DNA of 64,000 nt from contig NZ_ATWY01000014.1 in NCBI RefSeq assembly GCF_000421405.1, positions 1-64,000 of the forward strand, given 5' to 3'. Position 1 is the stretch's first letter; the number at the start of each line of letters is the position of its first letter. The position numbers were made by a program, and so were the translations under genes. Positions 8,255 through 16,935 of this stretch are shown here, in pieces. The notes beneath the pieces are model-generated. The model was not told the DNA's origin. It saw nothing but the letters and a program-made list of their open reading frames with translations, and searched no databases. The stretch is from Butyrivibrio sp. NC2007. Its GTDB lineage: Bacteria; Bacillota; Clostridia; Lachnospirales; Lachnospiraceae.

Positions 8255-8884
8255 ATGTATGCCGCAATGATTGGTTTATCTATAGTGCTTGGGCTCGGGG
8301 TATATGCTCTGTCTCTTAAGAAAAAGAGTGTTCCTGCAAACATTATTTTTTATTCTGTAATTCTGGAACTGGTCATTTCCATTTATTTGGCGCTTATGAC
8401 AACTTATGTTTTATCCGGTGCAAACGGTTATGGACTGACAAGCTCCGGTGGCGCTGCAGGAATGCTGATTGGTGTATTTATAATGTCCAAAATAACCCCA
8501 CAGTATGGGAAAAGCTTTTTTGACTCTTGTGTCCTTTCTCTTCCGCTTATGTATGGTATTGGAAAGATAGGATGCGCATTTGCCGGATGCTGTGGTGGAA
8601 TCGGCTATACCGGGCCACTTCATATAGGGTCGGAAAGAGGAGATGTTTTTCCGATTCAGGCATTGGAAGCTATCATGTTTTTGAGCATATATGCTATTTC
8701 TTTATTCTTGTATTTGAAAGATCGTTTTAACTCACTGTATGCTGCAATAGCATATAGCTTTGTGAAGATTCTTTTGGATTTTCTCAGAGAGGCGCATGAG
8801 ACTAAGCTTATCACTGCTAATCAGATAATATGCTTAGGGATTGTACTGGCATTGGTACTGGTAAGTGGATTTGAAAAGGAGTAG
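8255..8884 (+). CDS. Lgt-like prolipoprotein diacylglyceryl transferase family membrane protein
   Basis: A 209-residue polytopic membrane protein with about six hydrophobic segments. The motif PLMYGIGKIGCAFAGCCGGI, followed by YTGP, resembles the Lgt-family signature in which a glycine-rich segment precedes the active region; the Cys-rich GCAFAGCC form is seen in Lgt-like paralogues, not in housekeeping Lgt. It is shorter than typical Lgt (about 260-290 residues). The specific substrate is unknown. GGGG at 8244-8247 fits the ATG at 8255; a TTG at 8237 in frame would overlap the upstream gene and is less likely. Confidence 0.65.
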   Translation: MYAAMIGLSIVLGLGVYALSLKKKSVPANIIFYSVILELVISIYLALMTTYVLSGANGYGLTSSGGAAGMLIGVFIMSKITPQYGKSFFDSCVLSLPLMYGIGKIGCAFAGCCGGIGYTGPLHIGSERGDVFPIQALEAIMFLSIYAISLFLYLKDRFNSLYAAIAYSFVKILLDFLREAHETKLITANQIICLGIVLALVLVSGFEKE

Positions 8885-8886
8885 AA

Positions 8887-9642
8887 ATGATAACAGATAA
8901 TTACATCTTTGACCTATATGGCACGCTGATAGATATACACACCGACGAACAGGCACCAAAGCTCTGGGAGGCAGTGTGTGATCATATTGCAAAAGAGCTT
9001 TCGCAGTACATAACAGCATCAAACAAAGCTATACTCACAGTTCCTGCAAAACTCAAAGAGGTCTTTTTCAAAATGGACAGACAGGAGCGTGTGGCACTGG
9101 GTAAGCGCCTTGGCACAGAGCACCCTGAGATCCGTATCGAGTGGGTGTGGGAGAGACTGCTTTCAGACAAACCTGAAGATAGGACAAGACCAAAGGCAGA
9201 GCATGTGCCGCTTCCCATCTACGACTTTGAAGATGCGGATGAAACCGTAGCTCCGTTGCATCTGGTAAGACTTGGCAATTTCTTTCGCCGCACATCCAGA
9301 GATGTCTTCAGACTCTACCCTGACACCCTGAAGATGTTGCAATCCCTAAAGCGCAAAGGCAAGAAGATCTTCCTTCTCTCCAACGCGCAGCGCACTTTCA
9401 CCAGGGAGGAAATCCTTGAGCTGGGCATAGCGGAATACTTTGACGACCTGTTTATGTCCTCGGACAAACTCATCATGAAGCCCGATACAAAATACATGCA
9501 GATGCTCCTTGATAAACACAACCTCGATAAGGCAAAATGTGTTATGATAGGTAACGAAATCGGCAGTGATATAAAGATTGCCGACGATATGGGAATGGAG
9601 AGTATCCTGGTAACAGACGGGGATTTCAGTAAGATATTATGA
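8887..9642 (+). CDS. HAD family hydrolase
   Basis: A 251-residue cytoplasmic HAD-superfamily phosphatase. Motif I is FDLYGTL (residues 8-14), with the nucleophilic Asp and the usual second acid replaced by Tyr. Motif II is LSNAQ, motif III is the Lys of MKPD, and motif IV is MIGNEIGSDI. A helical cap insert lies between motifs I and II. The replacement in motif I means a phosphatase general acid is missing at that position, as in some HAD subgroups, so the chemistry is uncertain. It starts three bases after the Lgt-like gene and overlaps the VanZ gene by four bases (ATGA). Confidence 0.75.
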   Translation: MITDNYIFDLYGTLIDIHTDEQAPKLWEAVCDHIAKELSQYITASNKAILTVPAKLKEVFFKMDRQERVALGKRLGTEHPEIRIEWVWERLLSDKPEDRTRPKAEHVPLPIYDFEDADETVAPLHLVRLGNFFRRTSRDVFRLYPDTLKMLQSLKRKGKKIFLLSNAQRTFTREEILELGIAEYFDDLFMSSDKLIMKPDTKYMQMLLDKHNLDKAKCVMIGNEIGSDIKIADDMGMESILVTDGDFSKIL

Positions 9643-10181
9643 AGTACTTTTTGATGTATATTAAGCAGACCCTGAGGTTTGTTTTAAAGCCGCTGTCCTT
9701 TGTGCCTGCCATCATCATGATGCTGGTGATATACAGCTTTTCGGCGCAGGAAGGGGACCAGAGCTCGCAGCTCAGTTACGAAGTGGGGGTGAGGGTCCTT
9801 ACGATTGCCAATGAGACTCTGGACAGGGGCTGGAGCGAGGAGCGTATCGAGCAGCTGTCTGAAAAGGGACAGTTCTATATAAGAAAAACAGCGCACTTTA
9901 CGGAGTATTTTCTCCTGGCAGTGTCGGTTGCATTTCCCCTTTATGTATATGGGGTCAGGGGATTGTGGCTGGTATTTTCTGCAGGAATTTTCTGCGTAGG
10001 ATATGCCTGTCTTGATGAATATCACCAGTCCTTTGTGGCCGGGAGAAGCCCGGGTAAGCGCGATATTGTCATCGACAGCGTTGGCGTTTTCTTTGGGATA
10101 ATAGTTACGAGAATAATCGGTTGGACCGGCAGGATGACCATATTCAGGCCGCTTTCAAACCATAAAAATGAAAAAGGGTGA
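9639..10181 (+). CDS. VanZ family membrane protein
   Basis: A 180-residue membrane protein of the VanZ family with about four helices. It carries the signatures IRKTAHFTEYFLLA (about residues 83-96) and DEYHQSFVAGRSPGKRDIVIDSVG (about residues 127-150); the conserved His, Glu and Asp residues are all present. VanZ proteins are linked to low-level teicoplanin resistance in one operon, but most family members are uncharacterised envelope proteins. Its start overlaps the stop of the HAD gene. Confidence 0.8.
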   Translation: MKYFLMYIKQTLRFVLKPLSFVPAIIMMLVIYSFSAQEGDQSSQLSYEVGVRVLTIANETLDRGWSEERIEQLSEKGQFYIRKTAHFTEYFLLAVSVAFPLYVYGVRGLWLVFSAGIFCVGYACLDEYHQSFVAGRSPGKRDIVIDSVGVFFGIIVTRIIGWTGRMTIFRPLSNHKNEKG

Positions 10182-10190
10182 TACGGGGTT

Positions 10191-11810
10191 ATGTTAAAGG
10201 TATTTTTGGCGGAGGACGAGTTTGTTGTCCGCGAGGGGATTAAAAACAATGTGGACTGGAAGGCCCACGGTTACGAATTCTGCGGAGAAGCAGGCGATGG
10301 GGAGCTTGCTTATTCCATGATCCAGACTCTAAAGCCTGATATTCTCATCACGGATATCAAGATGCCATTCATGGACGGCCTCACACTCAGCAAGATGGTC
10401 AGGGCCGCTTTCCCAAACATAGAAATAGTACTGCTCACAGGCTATGAGGATTTTGAGTACGCCAAGGAAGCCATCAAGATCGGCGTCTGCTCTTATCTCT
10501 CCAAGCCTATTAGTGGTGAGAATCTGTTAAAAGAGATTGATGCAGTAGCGGCTAAGATAGAAGAAAAAACAAAAGAGCGCGAGATCGCAAAGCGCTACGA
10601 AGAAGACATGAAGGAACGCACAGAGCTCGATAAGCATGAGTTTTTCGAAAACCTTGTAACGGGAGAGAAAGATCTTCCATATCTTCTTAACAGGGCAAAA
10701 GAGCTATCGCTGAACATCACAGCTCTCAGGTACAATGTACTCATCTTAAGAATCCGTTCCATCAAGCACGGGACAGATGAGTATTCAGGTAGCGTAGTTG
10801 GCGTATCCGACAAGCTGGTTGATATAGTATCAGCCAACAAGGCCCTTTTATTTGATCTTAACCTTGATGGCAAGGCAATCCTATTTAAAGGTGATTCCGA
10901 CGAAGAGATTACTCAGAACATCGACAACGCCATTGCGCAGATGAAAGAGCTCTTTTCCTCATATCCGCACATCAGATATTTCGGAGGTGTAGGTCAGGTG
11001 GCCTGTAGAATTTCGGACATCCCAAGCTCTTTTACCTGGGCAAACAGAGCCTACGCTCACCAGTACCTGACAAGCGAAAGCGACTTCCTCTTCGGCTCGG
11101 AAGAAGGACTTCACTCCCAGAGAGACGATGTCATCCTCTCGGAGATCGACCCAAGACACATCGACAGAAGACTTGTTAAGGAGTTCCTCAGAATGGGAGA
11201 TGAGTCCGAGACTGAGTTCTTCTTGGATGAGTTTTTCAAGGGCATGGGCAAGAACGCAATTCGCTCAACCATGCTAAGACAATACATTTCCATGGACATC
11301 TATTTCACGGTGTCTGACTTTGTCATGAACGAACTGGGAATTTCCAAGGAGGAAGTGGATGCCCAGGTTCCGCAGTCAGACATGCTTTCCGATGAAAAGA
11401 CAACCTACGATTACCTTGTCGGTATCCTCAAAAAGGCCATCGCTCTTAGAAAGCGCAGCTCGCAGAGTCACTACCGCGAGGTCATTGGCGAGGTTATTTC
11501 TTATATTGACCAGCACTACAGCGACGAGGAGCTTTCTCTTAATACGCTGGCTGCACACGTTAATTTCTCGCCCAATCATTTGAGCGCGGTATTCAGGCAG
11601 GAGATGGGCCAGACCTTCATCAAGTACCTCACGGATTTCCGTCTTGATAAGGCAAAAGAGCTGCTTCTTTCCACTTCAAGAAAGAGCAACGAGATAGGGG
11701 CTATGGTGGGTTACAAGGATCCGCATTATTTCTCCTATCTGTTCAAAAAGACTACGGGCATGACCACAACCCAGTACAGGGGAAAAGGACGCATGGAGGA
11801 TGAGGAATGA
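10191..11810 (+). CDS. AraC-type response regulator of a sugar-sensing two-component system
   Basis: A 539-residue YesN-type response regulator. The N-terminal receiver domain (1-120) has the acidic pair ED at 8-9, the phospho-acceptor Asp-55 in ITDIKMPFMDG, Thr-83 and Lys-105. A long middle region with coiled-coil character (about 118-160) follows. The C-terminus (about 435-535) has two helix-turn-helix motifs of the AraC/XylS type (LNTLAAHVNFSPNHLSAVF and SNEIGAMVGYKDPHYFSYLF). It overlaps the sensor kinase gene by four bases. By analogy with this family it should activate the downstream ABC sugar transporter. Confidence 0.9.
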   Translation: MLKVFLAEDEFVVREGIKNNVDWKAHGYEFCGEAGDGELAYSMIQTLKPDILITDIKMPFMDGLTLSKMVRAAFPNIEIVLLTGYEDFEYAKEAIKIGVCSYLSKPISGENLLKEIDAVAAKIEEKTKEREIAKRYEEDMKERTELDKHEFFENLVTGEKDLPYLLNRAKELSLNITALRYNVLILRIRSIKHGTDEYSGSVVGVSDKLVDIVSANKALLFDLNLDGKAILFKGDSDEEITQNIDNAIAQMKELFSSYPHIRYFGGVGQVACRISDIPSSFTWANRAYAHQYLTSESDFLFGSEEGLHSQRDDVILSEIDPRHIDRRLVKEFLRMGDESETEFFLDEFFKGMGKNAIRSTMLRQYISMDIYFTVSDFVMNELGISKEEVDAQVPQSDMLSDEKTTYDYLVGILKKAIALRKRSSQSHYREVIGEVISYIDQHYSDEELSLNTLAAHVNFSPNHLSAVFRQEMGQTFIKYLTDFRLDKAKELLLSTSRKSNEIGAMVGYKDPHYFSYLFKKTTGMTTTQYRGKGRMEDEE

Positions 11811-13141
11811 GTACTTCTGCAAAGGAAGGCCGTACCAGGAATAAATCCCGTCTGGCCACTCAGATCCGAATATCATATCTGCTACTTCTTTTGCCCAATA
11901 TCGTGTTCATGGTCTTTGCTTTCTACAACCTCTGGAAGCTGAGCGTGCGCTACGACGACATGCTCAATTCCGTTGTGGTGGCATCGGAGTTTTCCCTGGA
12001 TTTCAAAAATGACTTCGACTATGAGACATATCTTTTGATAGTGGGTAACGTTGCCCCTGCGGATTCCAAGATTCCGCAGCTTCTTTCTGATGCCCGCGGA
12101 GTTGTTGACAGCCTGAAGGATGTTACGGATACGCCGGATAACAGAAAGAGGCTTCAGAGTGCGGACAAGTATCTCAACAACCTTCAGGGCTACATTGACA
12201 ACATCACAGAGAACCTAAATTATGACGACCGGTATGAGGCAAACATGCTGATCTGGGAGAACGACGTTCAGATAGTAACAGCTCTTTTACAGGAGACTAT
12301 CAATGAGTACATCTACTACGAGAACCGTCAGATTCAGATCGCGCAGGCCCAGAACCGTCAGTTCTACTTAAATACCATCAAGGTTTCCATGGGCATATTT
12401 GCCTTTATCGCAGTGGCTATCATCGTCGTTTCCATCGTAGGACCACTGTGGATCACACGCCCCATCGAGGAGCAGGTTACAAGAGAGCAGAAGCAGCTTC
12501 GTAAGGCTGAGTTTGAACTTCTTCAGGCCCAGATTAATCCTCACTTTTTGTACAACACATTGGATGCCATTGTATGGTCTGCTGAGGCCGGAAATCAGAA
12601 GCAGGTTGTTAAGATGGTCGGCTCTCTTTCCGAGTTCTTCAGGTCTTCTCTTAATAAGGGAAAAGAGCTTGTAAGAGTGCGTGAGGAATTATCCCACGCC
12701 AGAAGTTATCTTGAGATCCAGCAGATAAGGTATCAGGATATCTTAAGCTATGAGATTGAGGTTCCTGAGGAGCTTTTTGAGTATGAAATCCCCAAGATTA
12801 CCGTTCAGCCCATTGTTGAGAATGCTCTTTATCACGGCATCAAGAACAGAAGGGGCGGAGGTAAGATCACCATAACCGGAGAGGAAGGCGATAATGATTA
12901 CAGGATCATTGTCACCGATGACGGAATCGGCATGGATAGCGAGCGCCTTGCTCAGATAACAGAAGGCCTGTCCGGCAAGAATCCCGGGGATGTCAAAATT
13001 TACGGACTGTATAACGTAAATGAGCGCATAAAGCTCTTTTACGGGGAAGAATACGGTATCAGTATCGAGTCGGAGTATGACAAGGGCACCAGAGTTGTGA
13101 TCCGTCTGCCGAAAAAATCAACCGAAATCGTAGAAAATTGA
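11807..13141 (+). CDS. YesM/LytS-type sensor histidine kinase
   Basis: A 444-residue membrane sensor kinase. Two transmembrane helices (about residues 24-43 and 191-214) flank a helical extracytoplasmic domain of about 145 residues. The His_kinase dimerisation motif AQINPHFLYNTLDA places the phospho-accepting His-246. The ATPase domain follows with N-box ENALYHGIKNR, G1 DDGIGMD and G2-like GLYNVNERI. It forms a two-component pair with the preceding regulator. The extracytoplasmic domain has no recognisable fold; it may sense a liganded binding protein rather than free sugar (inference from the two binding lipoproteins nearby). Confidence 0.9.
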   Translation: MSTSAKEGRTRNKSRLATQIRISYLLLLLPNIVFMVFAFYNLWKLSVRYDDMLNSVVVASEFSLDFKNDFDYETYLLIVGNVAPADSKIPQLLSDARGVVDSLKDVTDTPDNRKRLQSADKYLNNLQGYIDNITENLNYDDRYEANMLIWENDVQIVTALLQETINEYIYYENRQIQIAQAQNRQFYLNTIKVSMGIFAFIAVAIIVVSIVGPLWITRPIEEQVTREQKQLRKAEFELLQAQINPHFLYNTLDAIVWSAEAGNQKQVVKMVGSLSEFFRSSLNKGKELVRVREELSHARSYLEIQQIRYQDILSYEIEVPEELFEYEIPKITVQPIVENALYHGIKNRRGGGKITITGEEGDNDYRIIVTDDGIGMDSERLAQITEGLSGKNPGDVKIYGLYNVNERIKLFYGEEYGISIESEYDKGTRVVIRLPKKSTEIVEN

Positions 13142-13229
13142 AACTGAATAAAAAATAAATAAAATATTCAACTCTTTTTCTTTGTTTATTTAATGGGAAT
13201 TTTATGGTTTTTCTCTAGAATTGTAGTTA

Positions 13230-13247
13230 GTAAGGAATGGTCCTTAC
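13230..13247. promoter_or_regulatory. 18-bp perfect inverted repeat before the binding-protein gene
   Basis: GTAAGGA at 13230-13236 and TCCTTAC at 13241-13247 are perfect complements with an ATGG centre, 16 bases before the AGGAGG site. It could be an operator for the adjacent AraC-type regulator or a 5' hairpin that stabilises the mRNA. The rest of 13142-13275 is AT-rich and shows no clear promoter. Confidence 0.45.
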
Positions 13248-13275
13248 ACATACATCCATTCTAGGAGGAAAAATT

Positions 13276-14268
13276 ATGATGAAGAAAGTATTGGCAGTTC
13301 TTATGGCATCTGCAATGACCTTAGGTCTTGTAGCATGTGGCGGCGCAGCACCTGCAAGCTCAGGCTCAGCTCCTGCAGCATCAGGCGGAAAGATCAAAGT
13401 TGGTATCATCAACAACGATCCTAACGAGTCAGGTTATCGTACAGCTAACGACGCTGACCTTAAGGCTAAATTTACAGAGGCTAACGGCTACGAAGCATCA
13501 TTTGCTTACAGCTTAAAGAACGACGAGCAGATCCAGTACGCTCAGAACTTTATCCAGGACGAAGTTGATTACCTTCTTCTTTCAGCAGCTGATACAGCAG
13601 GCTGGGATTCAGTTCTTAAAGATGCACAGGCAGCAGGCGTAAAGGTTATCCTTTTCGACCGTACAATCGATGCTGATCCTTCACTCTATGAGGCTTCTAT
13701 CGTTTCCGATATGGCTAAAGAGGGACAGACAGCTGTTGACTGGCTCGCCGGACAGAACCTTTCAGAGTACAACGTAATCCACATTCAGGGTGTTATGGGA
13801 TCAGCTGCTCAGCAGGGAAGATCAGGCGCTCTTGATGCTAAGGTTGCTGCAGAGTCCAATTGGAACATCGTTAAGCAGCAGACAGCTGAGTGGAACGCAG
13901 AGAAGGCTCAGCAGATCGTTCAGTCAGTTATCGACGCAGGAACACCTTTCAACGTAATCTATGCAGAGAACGACGATATGGCTAAGGGCGCTGTTGCAGC
14001 TCTTGACGCAGCAGGTATCTCTCACGGTGTTGGCAAGGACGTAGTAGTTATGGGATTTGACTGCAACAAGTGGGCACTTGAAGAGCTCCTTGCTCAGAAC
14101 TGGAACTACGACGGACAGTGCAATCCTTTCCAGTCAAGCTACATCGATGATATCATCAAGAAGCTTGAGGCAGGTGAGACACTTTCACAGAAGACCATCA
14201 TCATGGACGAGAAGGGCTTCGATGCTTCAACAATTACACAGGATGACGTAGACAACTACGGAATTTAA
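13276..14268 (+). CDS. sugar ABC transporter substrate-binding lipoprotein (first)
   Basis: A 330-residue lipoprotein with the lipobox LVAC at about residues 18-21, then an Ala/Ser-rich linker and a type-I periplasmic binding fold (Peripla_BP_4). It resembles galactofuranose/ribose-class binding proteins such as YtfQ: VGIINNDPNESGYRTAN, DYLLLSAADTAGWDSVL, VILFDRTID, IHIQGVMGSAAQQGR, VIYAENDDMAKGAV. AGGAGG at 13263-13268 sets the ATG. A hairpin follows the stop, suggesting that this gene is expressed more highly than the transporter genes downstream. Confidence 0.9.
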   Translation: MMKKVLAVLMASAMTLGLVACGGAAPASSGSAPAASGGKIKVGIINNDPNESGYRTANDADLKAKFTEANGYEASFAYSLKNDEQIQYAQNFIQDEVDYLLLSAADTAGWDSVLKDAQAAGVKVILFDRTIDADPSLYEASIVSDMAKEGQTAVDWLAGQNLSEYNVIHIQGVMGSAAQQGRSGALDAKVAAESNWNIVKQQTAEWNAEKAQQIVQSVIDAGTPFNVIYAENDDMAKGAVAALDAAGISHGVGKDVVVMGFDCNKWALEELLAQNWNYDGQCNPFQSSYIDDIIKKLEAGETLSQKTIIMDEKGFDASTITQDDVDNYGI

Positions 14269-14284
14269 TGAATTAGTAATGAAA

Positions 14285-14316
14285 GGCGCAGCGGCGTTGT
14301 CTGCTGCGTCTTTTTT
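14285..14316 (+). terminator. partial terminator between binding protein and ATPase
   Basis: GGCGCAGC and GCTGCGTC form a stem followed by TTTTTT. It lies inside the operon between the binding-protein gene and the ATPase gene. A leaky terminator at this spot is a common way to make more binding protein than membrane components. Confidence 0.7.
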
Positions 14317-14336
14317 AAAGAAATGAGGAGCAGCCA

Positions 14337-15842
14337 ATGAATGAAACCACATTACTAAAAATGCGTGGCATTGTTAAATCATTCCCTGGCGTCCGTGCGC
14401 TTCAGAATGTGGATTTCACCCTTAACAAGGGAGAGATACATGCGCTGATGGGGGAAAACGGTGCAGGAAAATCAACGCTTATAAAAGTACTTACAGGTGT
14501 TTATCCCAAGGATGCGGGGAATATAGAACTTGAGGGGAAGGCAGTTGCGATCCATTCGCCTCAGGATGCACAGAATCTTGGAATAAGCACGGTTTATCAG
14601 GAAATCACTCTTTGTCCTAATCTCACTGTTGCTGAGAATATGTTCATCGGAAGAGGCGAGGGAGTTCTTACAAACTGGAAGCAGATAAATGCTGATGCGG
14701 ATAAACTCCTTCAGTCACTGGACATTCCGGCCAGGGCAACTCAGCAGCTCTCCAATTGTTCCATCGCAGTTCAGCAGATGGTAGCGATTGCAAGAGCGGT
14801 GGATATGGATTGTAAAGTTCTTATATTGGATGAGCCCACATCATCTCTTGATGAGCAGGAGGTTGAAAAGCTCTTTGGCCTCATGAGAGATCTTAAGGAG
14901 ATGGGAGTAGGAATCATCTTCGTAACACACTTCCTTGACCAGGTATATGAGGTGTGTGACAAGATCACTGTCCTTAGAGACGGACAGCTTGTAGGTGAAT
15001 ATGAGATCAAGGATCTTCCGAGAGTTCAGCTTGTTGCCAAGATGCTTGGTAAAGAAATGGATGATCTTTCAGATATAAAAGGAGAGACGAATGAATACAA
15101 AGGAAAAGATGCTGGAGAGATCGTGTTCGAAGCTAAGGACCTTCAGTCCGATGCCGGAATAAAGCCTTTTGATTTCTTTATCAAAAAGGGTGAAGTAAAC
15201 GGCTTTACAGGACTTCTGGGTTCAGGCCGAAGCGAGTGCGTAAGAGCAATCTTCGGAGCTGACAGGATCCTTGGAGGTAAGGTCAAGGTTCATGGCAAGG
15301 ATGTCAAGATAAATAAGCCTATTGATGCCATGAGAAACGGTATAGCTTACCTGCCTGAAGACAGAAAGATAGATGGAATAATAGGAGATCTTTCCGTAAG
15401 GGAGAACATAATCCTTGCGCTTCAGGTTTTGACAGGATTCTTTAAGCCGTTTTCAAAAGCTCAGGCCAATGCCTTTGCAGATGAATTCATAGAGAAGCTC
15501 AACATCAAGACACCATCAGCTGATAAGCCAATCAAGGCACTTTCAGGAGGAAATCAGCAGAAGGTTATTCTTGCAAGATGGCTTCTTATGCATCCTGAGT
15601 ACCTGATCCTCGACGAGCCTACAAGAGGTATCGACGTAGGAACCAAGGTTGCAATCCAGAAGCTGGTGCTGGAGCTTGCATCTGAAGGTATGAGCGTGAC
15701 CTTCATTTCATCTGAGACTGACGAGATGCTCAGAACATGCTCAAGACTAGTAGTAATGCGCGATAGAAAAGTAGTCGGAGAACTCACCGGTGATGATCTT
15801 ACACAGAACAAGATCATGGCTACTATCGCAGGAGGGGAATAA
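14337..15842 (+). CDS. sugar ABC transporter ATP-binding protein, two ABC domains
   Basis: A 501-residue MglA/RbsA/YtfR-type ATPase with two fused ABC domains. The first has Walker A GENGAGKST (about 39-47), Walker B VLILDEPTSSLD and a weak signature (LSNCSIAVQQ). The second has a degenerate Walker A (GLLGSGRSE) and a good LSGGNQQKV signature with LILDEPTRGID. This split of intact and degenerate motifs is normal for the family. It energises sugar uptake with the two permeases that follow. Confidence 0.93.
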   Translation: MNETTLLKMRGIVKSFPGVRALQNVDFTLNKGEIHALMGENGAGKSTLIKVLTGVYPKDAGNIELEGKAVAIHSPQDAQNLGISTVYQEITLCPNLTVAENMFIGRGEGVLTNWKQINADADKLLQSLDIPARATQQLSNCSIAVQQMVAIARAVDMDCKVLILDEPTSSLDEQEVEKLFGLMRDLKEMGVGIIFVTHFLDQVYEVCDKITVLRDGQLVGEYEIKDLPRVQLVAKMLGKEMDDLSDIKGETNEYKGKDAGEIVFEAKDLQSDAGIKPFDFFIKKGEVNGFTGLLGSGRSECVRAIFGADRILGGKVKVHGKDVKINKPIDAMRNGIAYLPEDRKIDGIIGDLSVRENIILALQVLTGFFKPFSKAQANAFADEFIEKLNIKTPSADKPIKALSGGNQQKVILARWLLMHPEYLILDEPTRGIDVGTKVAIQKLVLELASEGMSVTFISSETDEMLRTCSRLVVMRDRKVVGELTGDDLTQNKIMATIAGGE

Positions 15843-15845
15843 GGT

Positions 15846-16934
15846 ATGACAAACGATAAAAAAGGAAATGCTTTGGGCGTGATAAAGACGATAGCGTCCA
15901 ATCAGCTGTTTATACCGCTTCTTGCACTTGTTCTTCTGGCGGTGGTAAACCTGATAAACGACCCGACATTTTTCGAGATAAAAAACGTAACTAACAACGC
16001 AGGCTATATCGTTAAGTCCGGAGCTCTTATCACAATTCTGGACTACGGCTCAGAGCTTGCAATCCTTGCCATCGGTATGACGCTGGTAACTGCAGCTTCA
16101 GGCGGACAGGATATTTCCGTAGGTGCAACCATTGCAATCGCAGGTTCAGCAATGCTGAGAGTCCTCTGCGGAGGCAATTCAAGACCTGATACCATTCAGG
16201 CACCAATCATTGTTGCTTTCCTGGTGGCTTGTATCGTAGGAATGCTCTGTGGAGCTTTCAACGGAATGCTGGTTTCAATCTTTAAGATTCAGCCCATGAT
16301 CGCAACACTGATCCTGTTTACCGCAGGAAGATCAATTGCAGCATGGATCAACAACAACGAGCTTCCTATCGTTCCGGATCCCAAGTTTGCTTACTTCGGC
16401 GGATTTATCCCCGGAATACCGATCCCGACCACGGTTTTCATAGCAGCGATCTGTATCGTGATCATCGCTCTTGTGCTTAAGTTTACAAACCTTGGTCTTT
16501 ACACACAGGCAGTTGGTATCAACGAGAGTTCATCAAGACTCAACGGTATCAACCCCACATTTATCAAGTTCCTTTCATTTGTAATTTTGGGACTCTGCGT
16601 AGCAGTAGCAGCTCTCATCAAGGTTAGTCGTCTTTCAACCATCAACTACTCGGTTATTGCAAAAGACATTGAGATGGATGCCATCCTTGCCGTTGCCCTT
16701 GGAGGTAATGCCCTTTCAGGCGGTAAGTTCAACATCTGGGCTTCAATCCTTGGAGCATACGTAATCCAGTTCCTTACAACAACTCTTTACAAGTTCAACG
16801 TTCCTTCCGATGCGCTTGCTGCATACAAGGCCGTTGTAGTTATCATCCTTGTTGTATTCTCAGCTCCTAAGGCAAGAGAGTACATGGAGATGCTTGTGAA
16901 AAAGCTGAATCCTGCAAGAAAGGAGGCGGCTTGA
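15846..16934 (+). CDS. sugar ABC transporter permease 1 (YtfT/RbsC type)
   Basis: A 362-residue BPD_transp_2 permease with about nine to ten membrane helices. The conserved stretch GMTLVTAASGGQDISVGA and the later ALGGNALSGGKFN match RbsC/YtfT permeases. It starts three bases after the ATPase stop and ends one base before the second permease gene. It should pair with that permease to form a heterodimeric channel, as in the YtfT-YjfF galactofuranose system. Confidence 0.92.
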   Translation: MTNDKKGNALGVIKTIASNQLFIPLLALVLLAVVNLINDPTFFEIKNVTNNAGYIVKSGALITILDYGSELAILAIGMTLVTAASGGQDISVGATIAIAGSAMLRVLCGGNSRPDTIQAPIIVAFLVACIVGMLCGAFNGMLVSIFKIQPMIATLILFTAGRSIAAWINNNELPIVPDPKFAYFGGFIPGIPIPTTVFIAAICIVIIALVLKFTNLGLYTQAVGINESSSRLNGINPTFIKFLSFVILGLCVAVAALIKVSRLSTINYSVIAKDIEMDAILAVALGGNALSGGKFNIWASILGAYVIQFLTTTLYKFNVPSDALAAYKAVVVIILVVFSAPKAREYMEMLVKKLNPARKEAA

Positions 16935-16935
16935 T

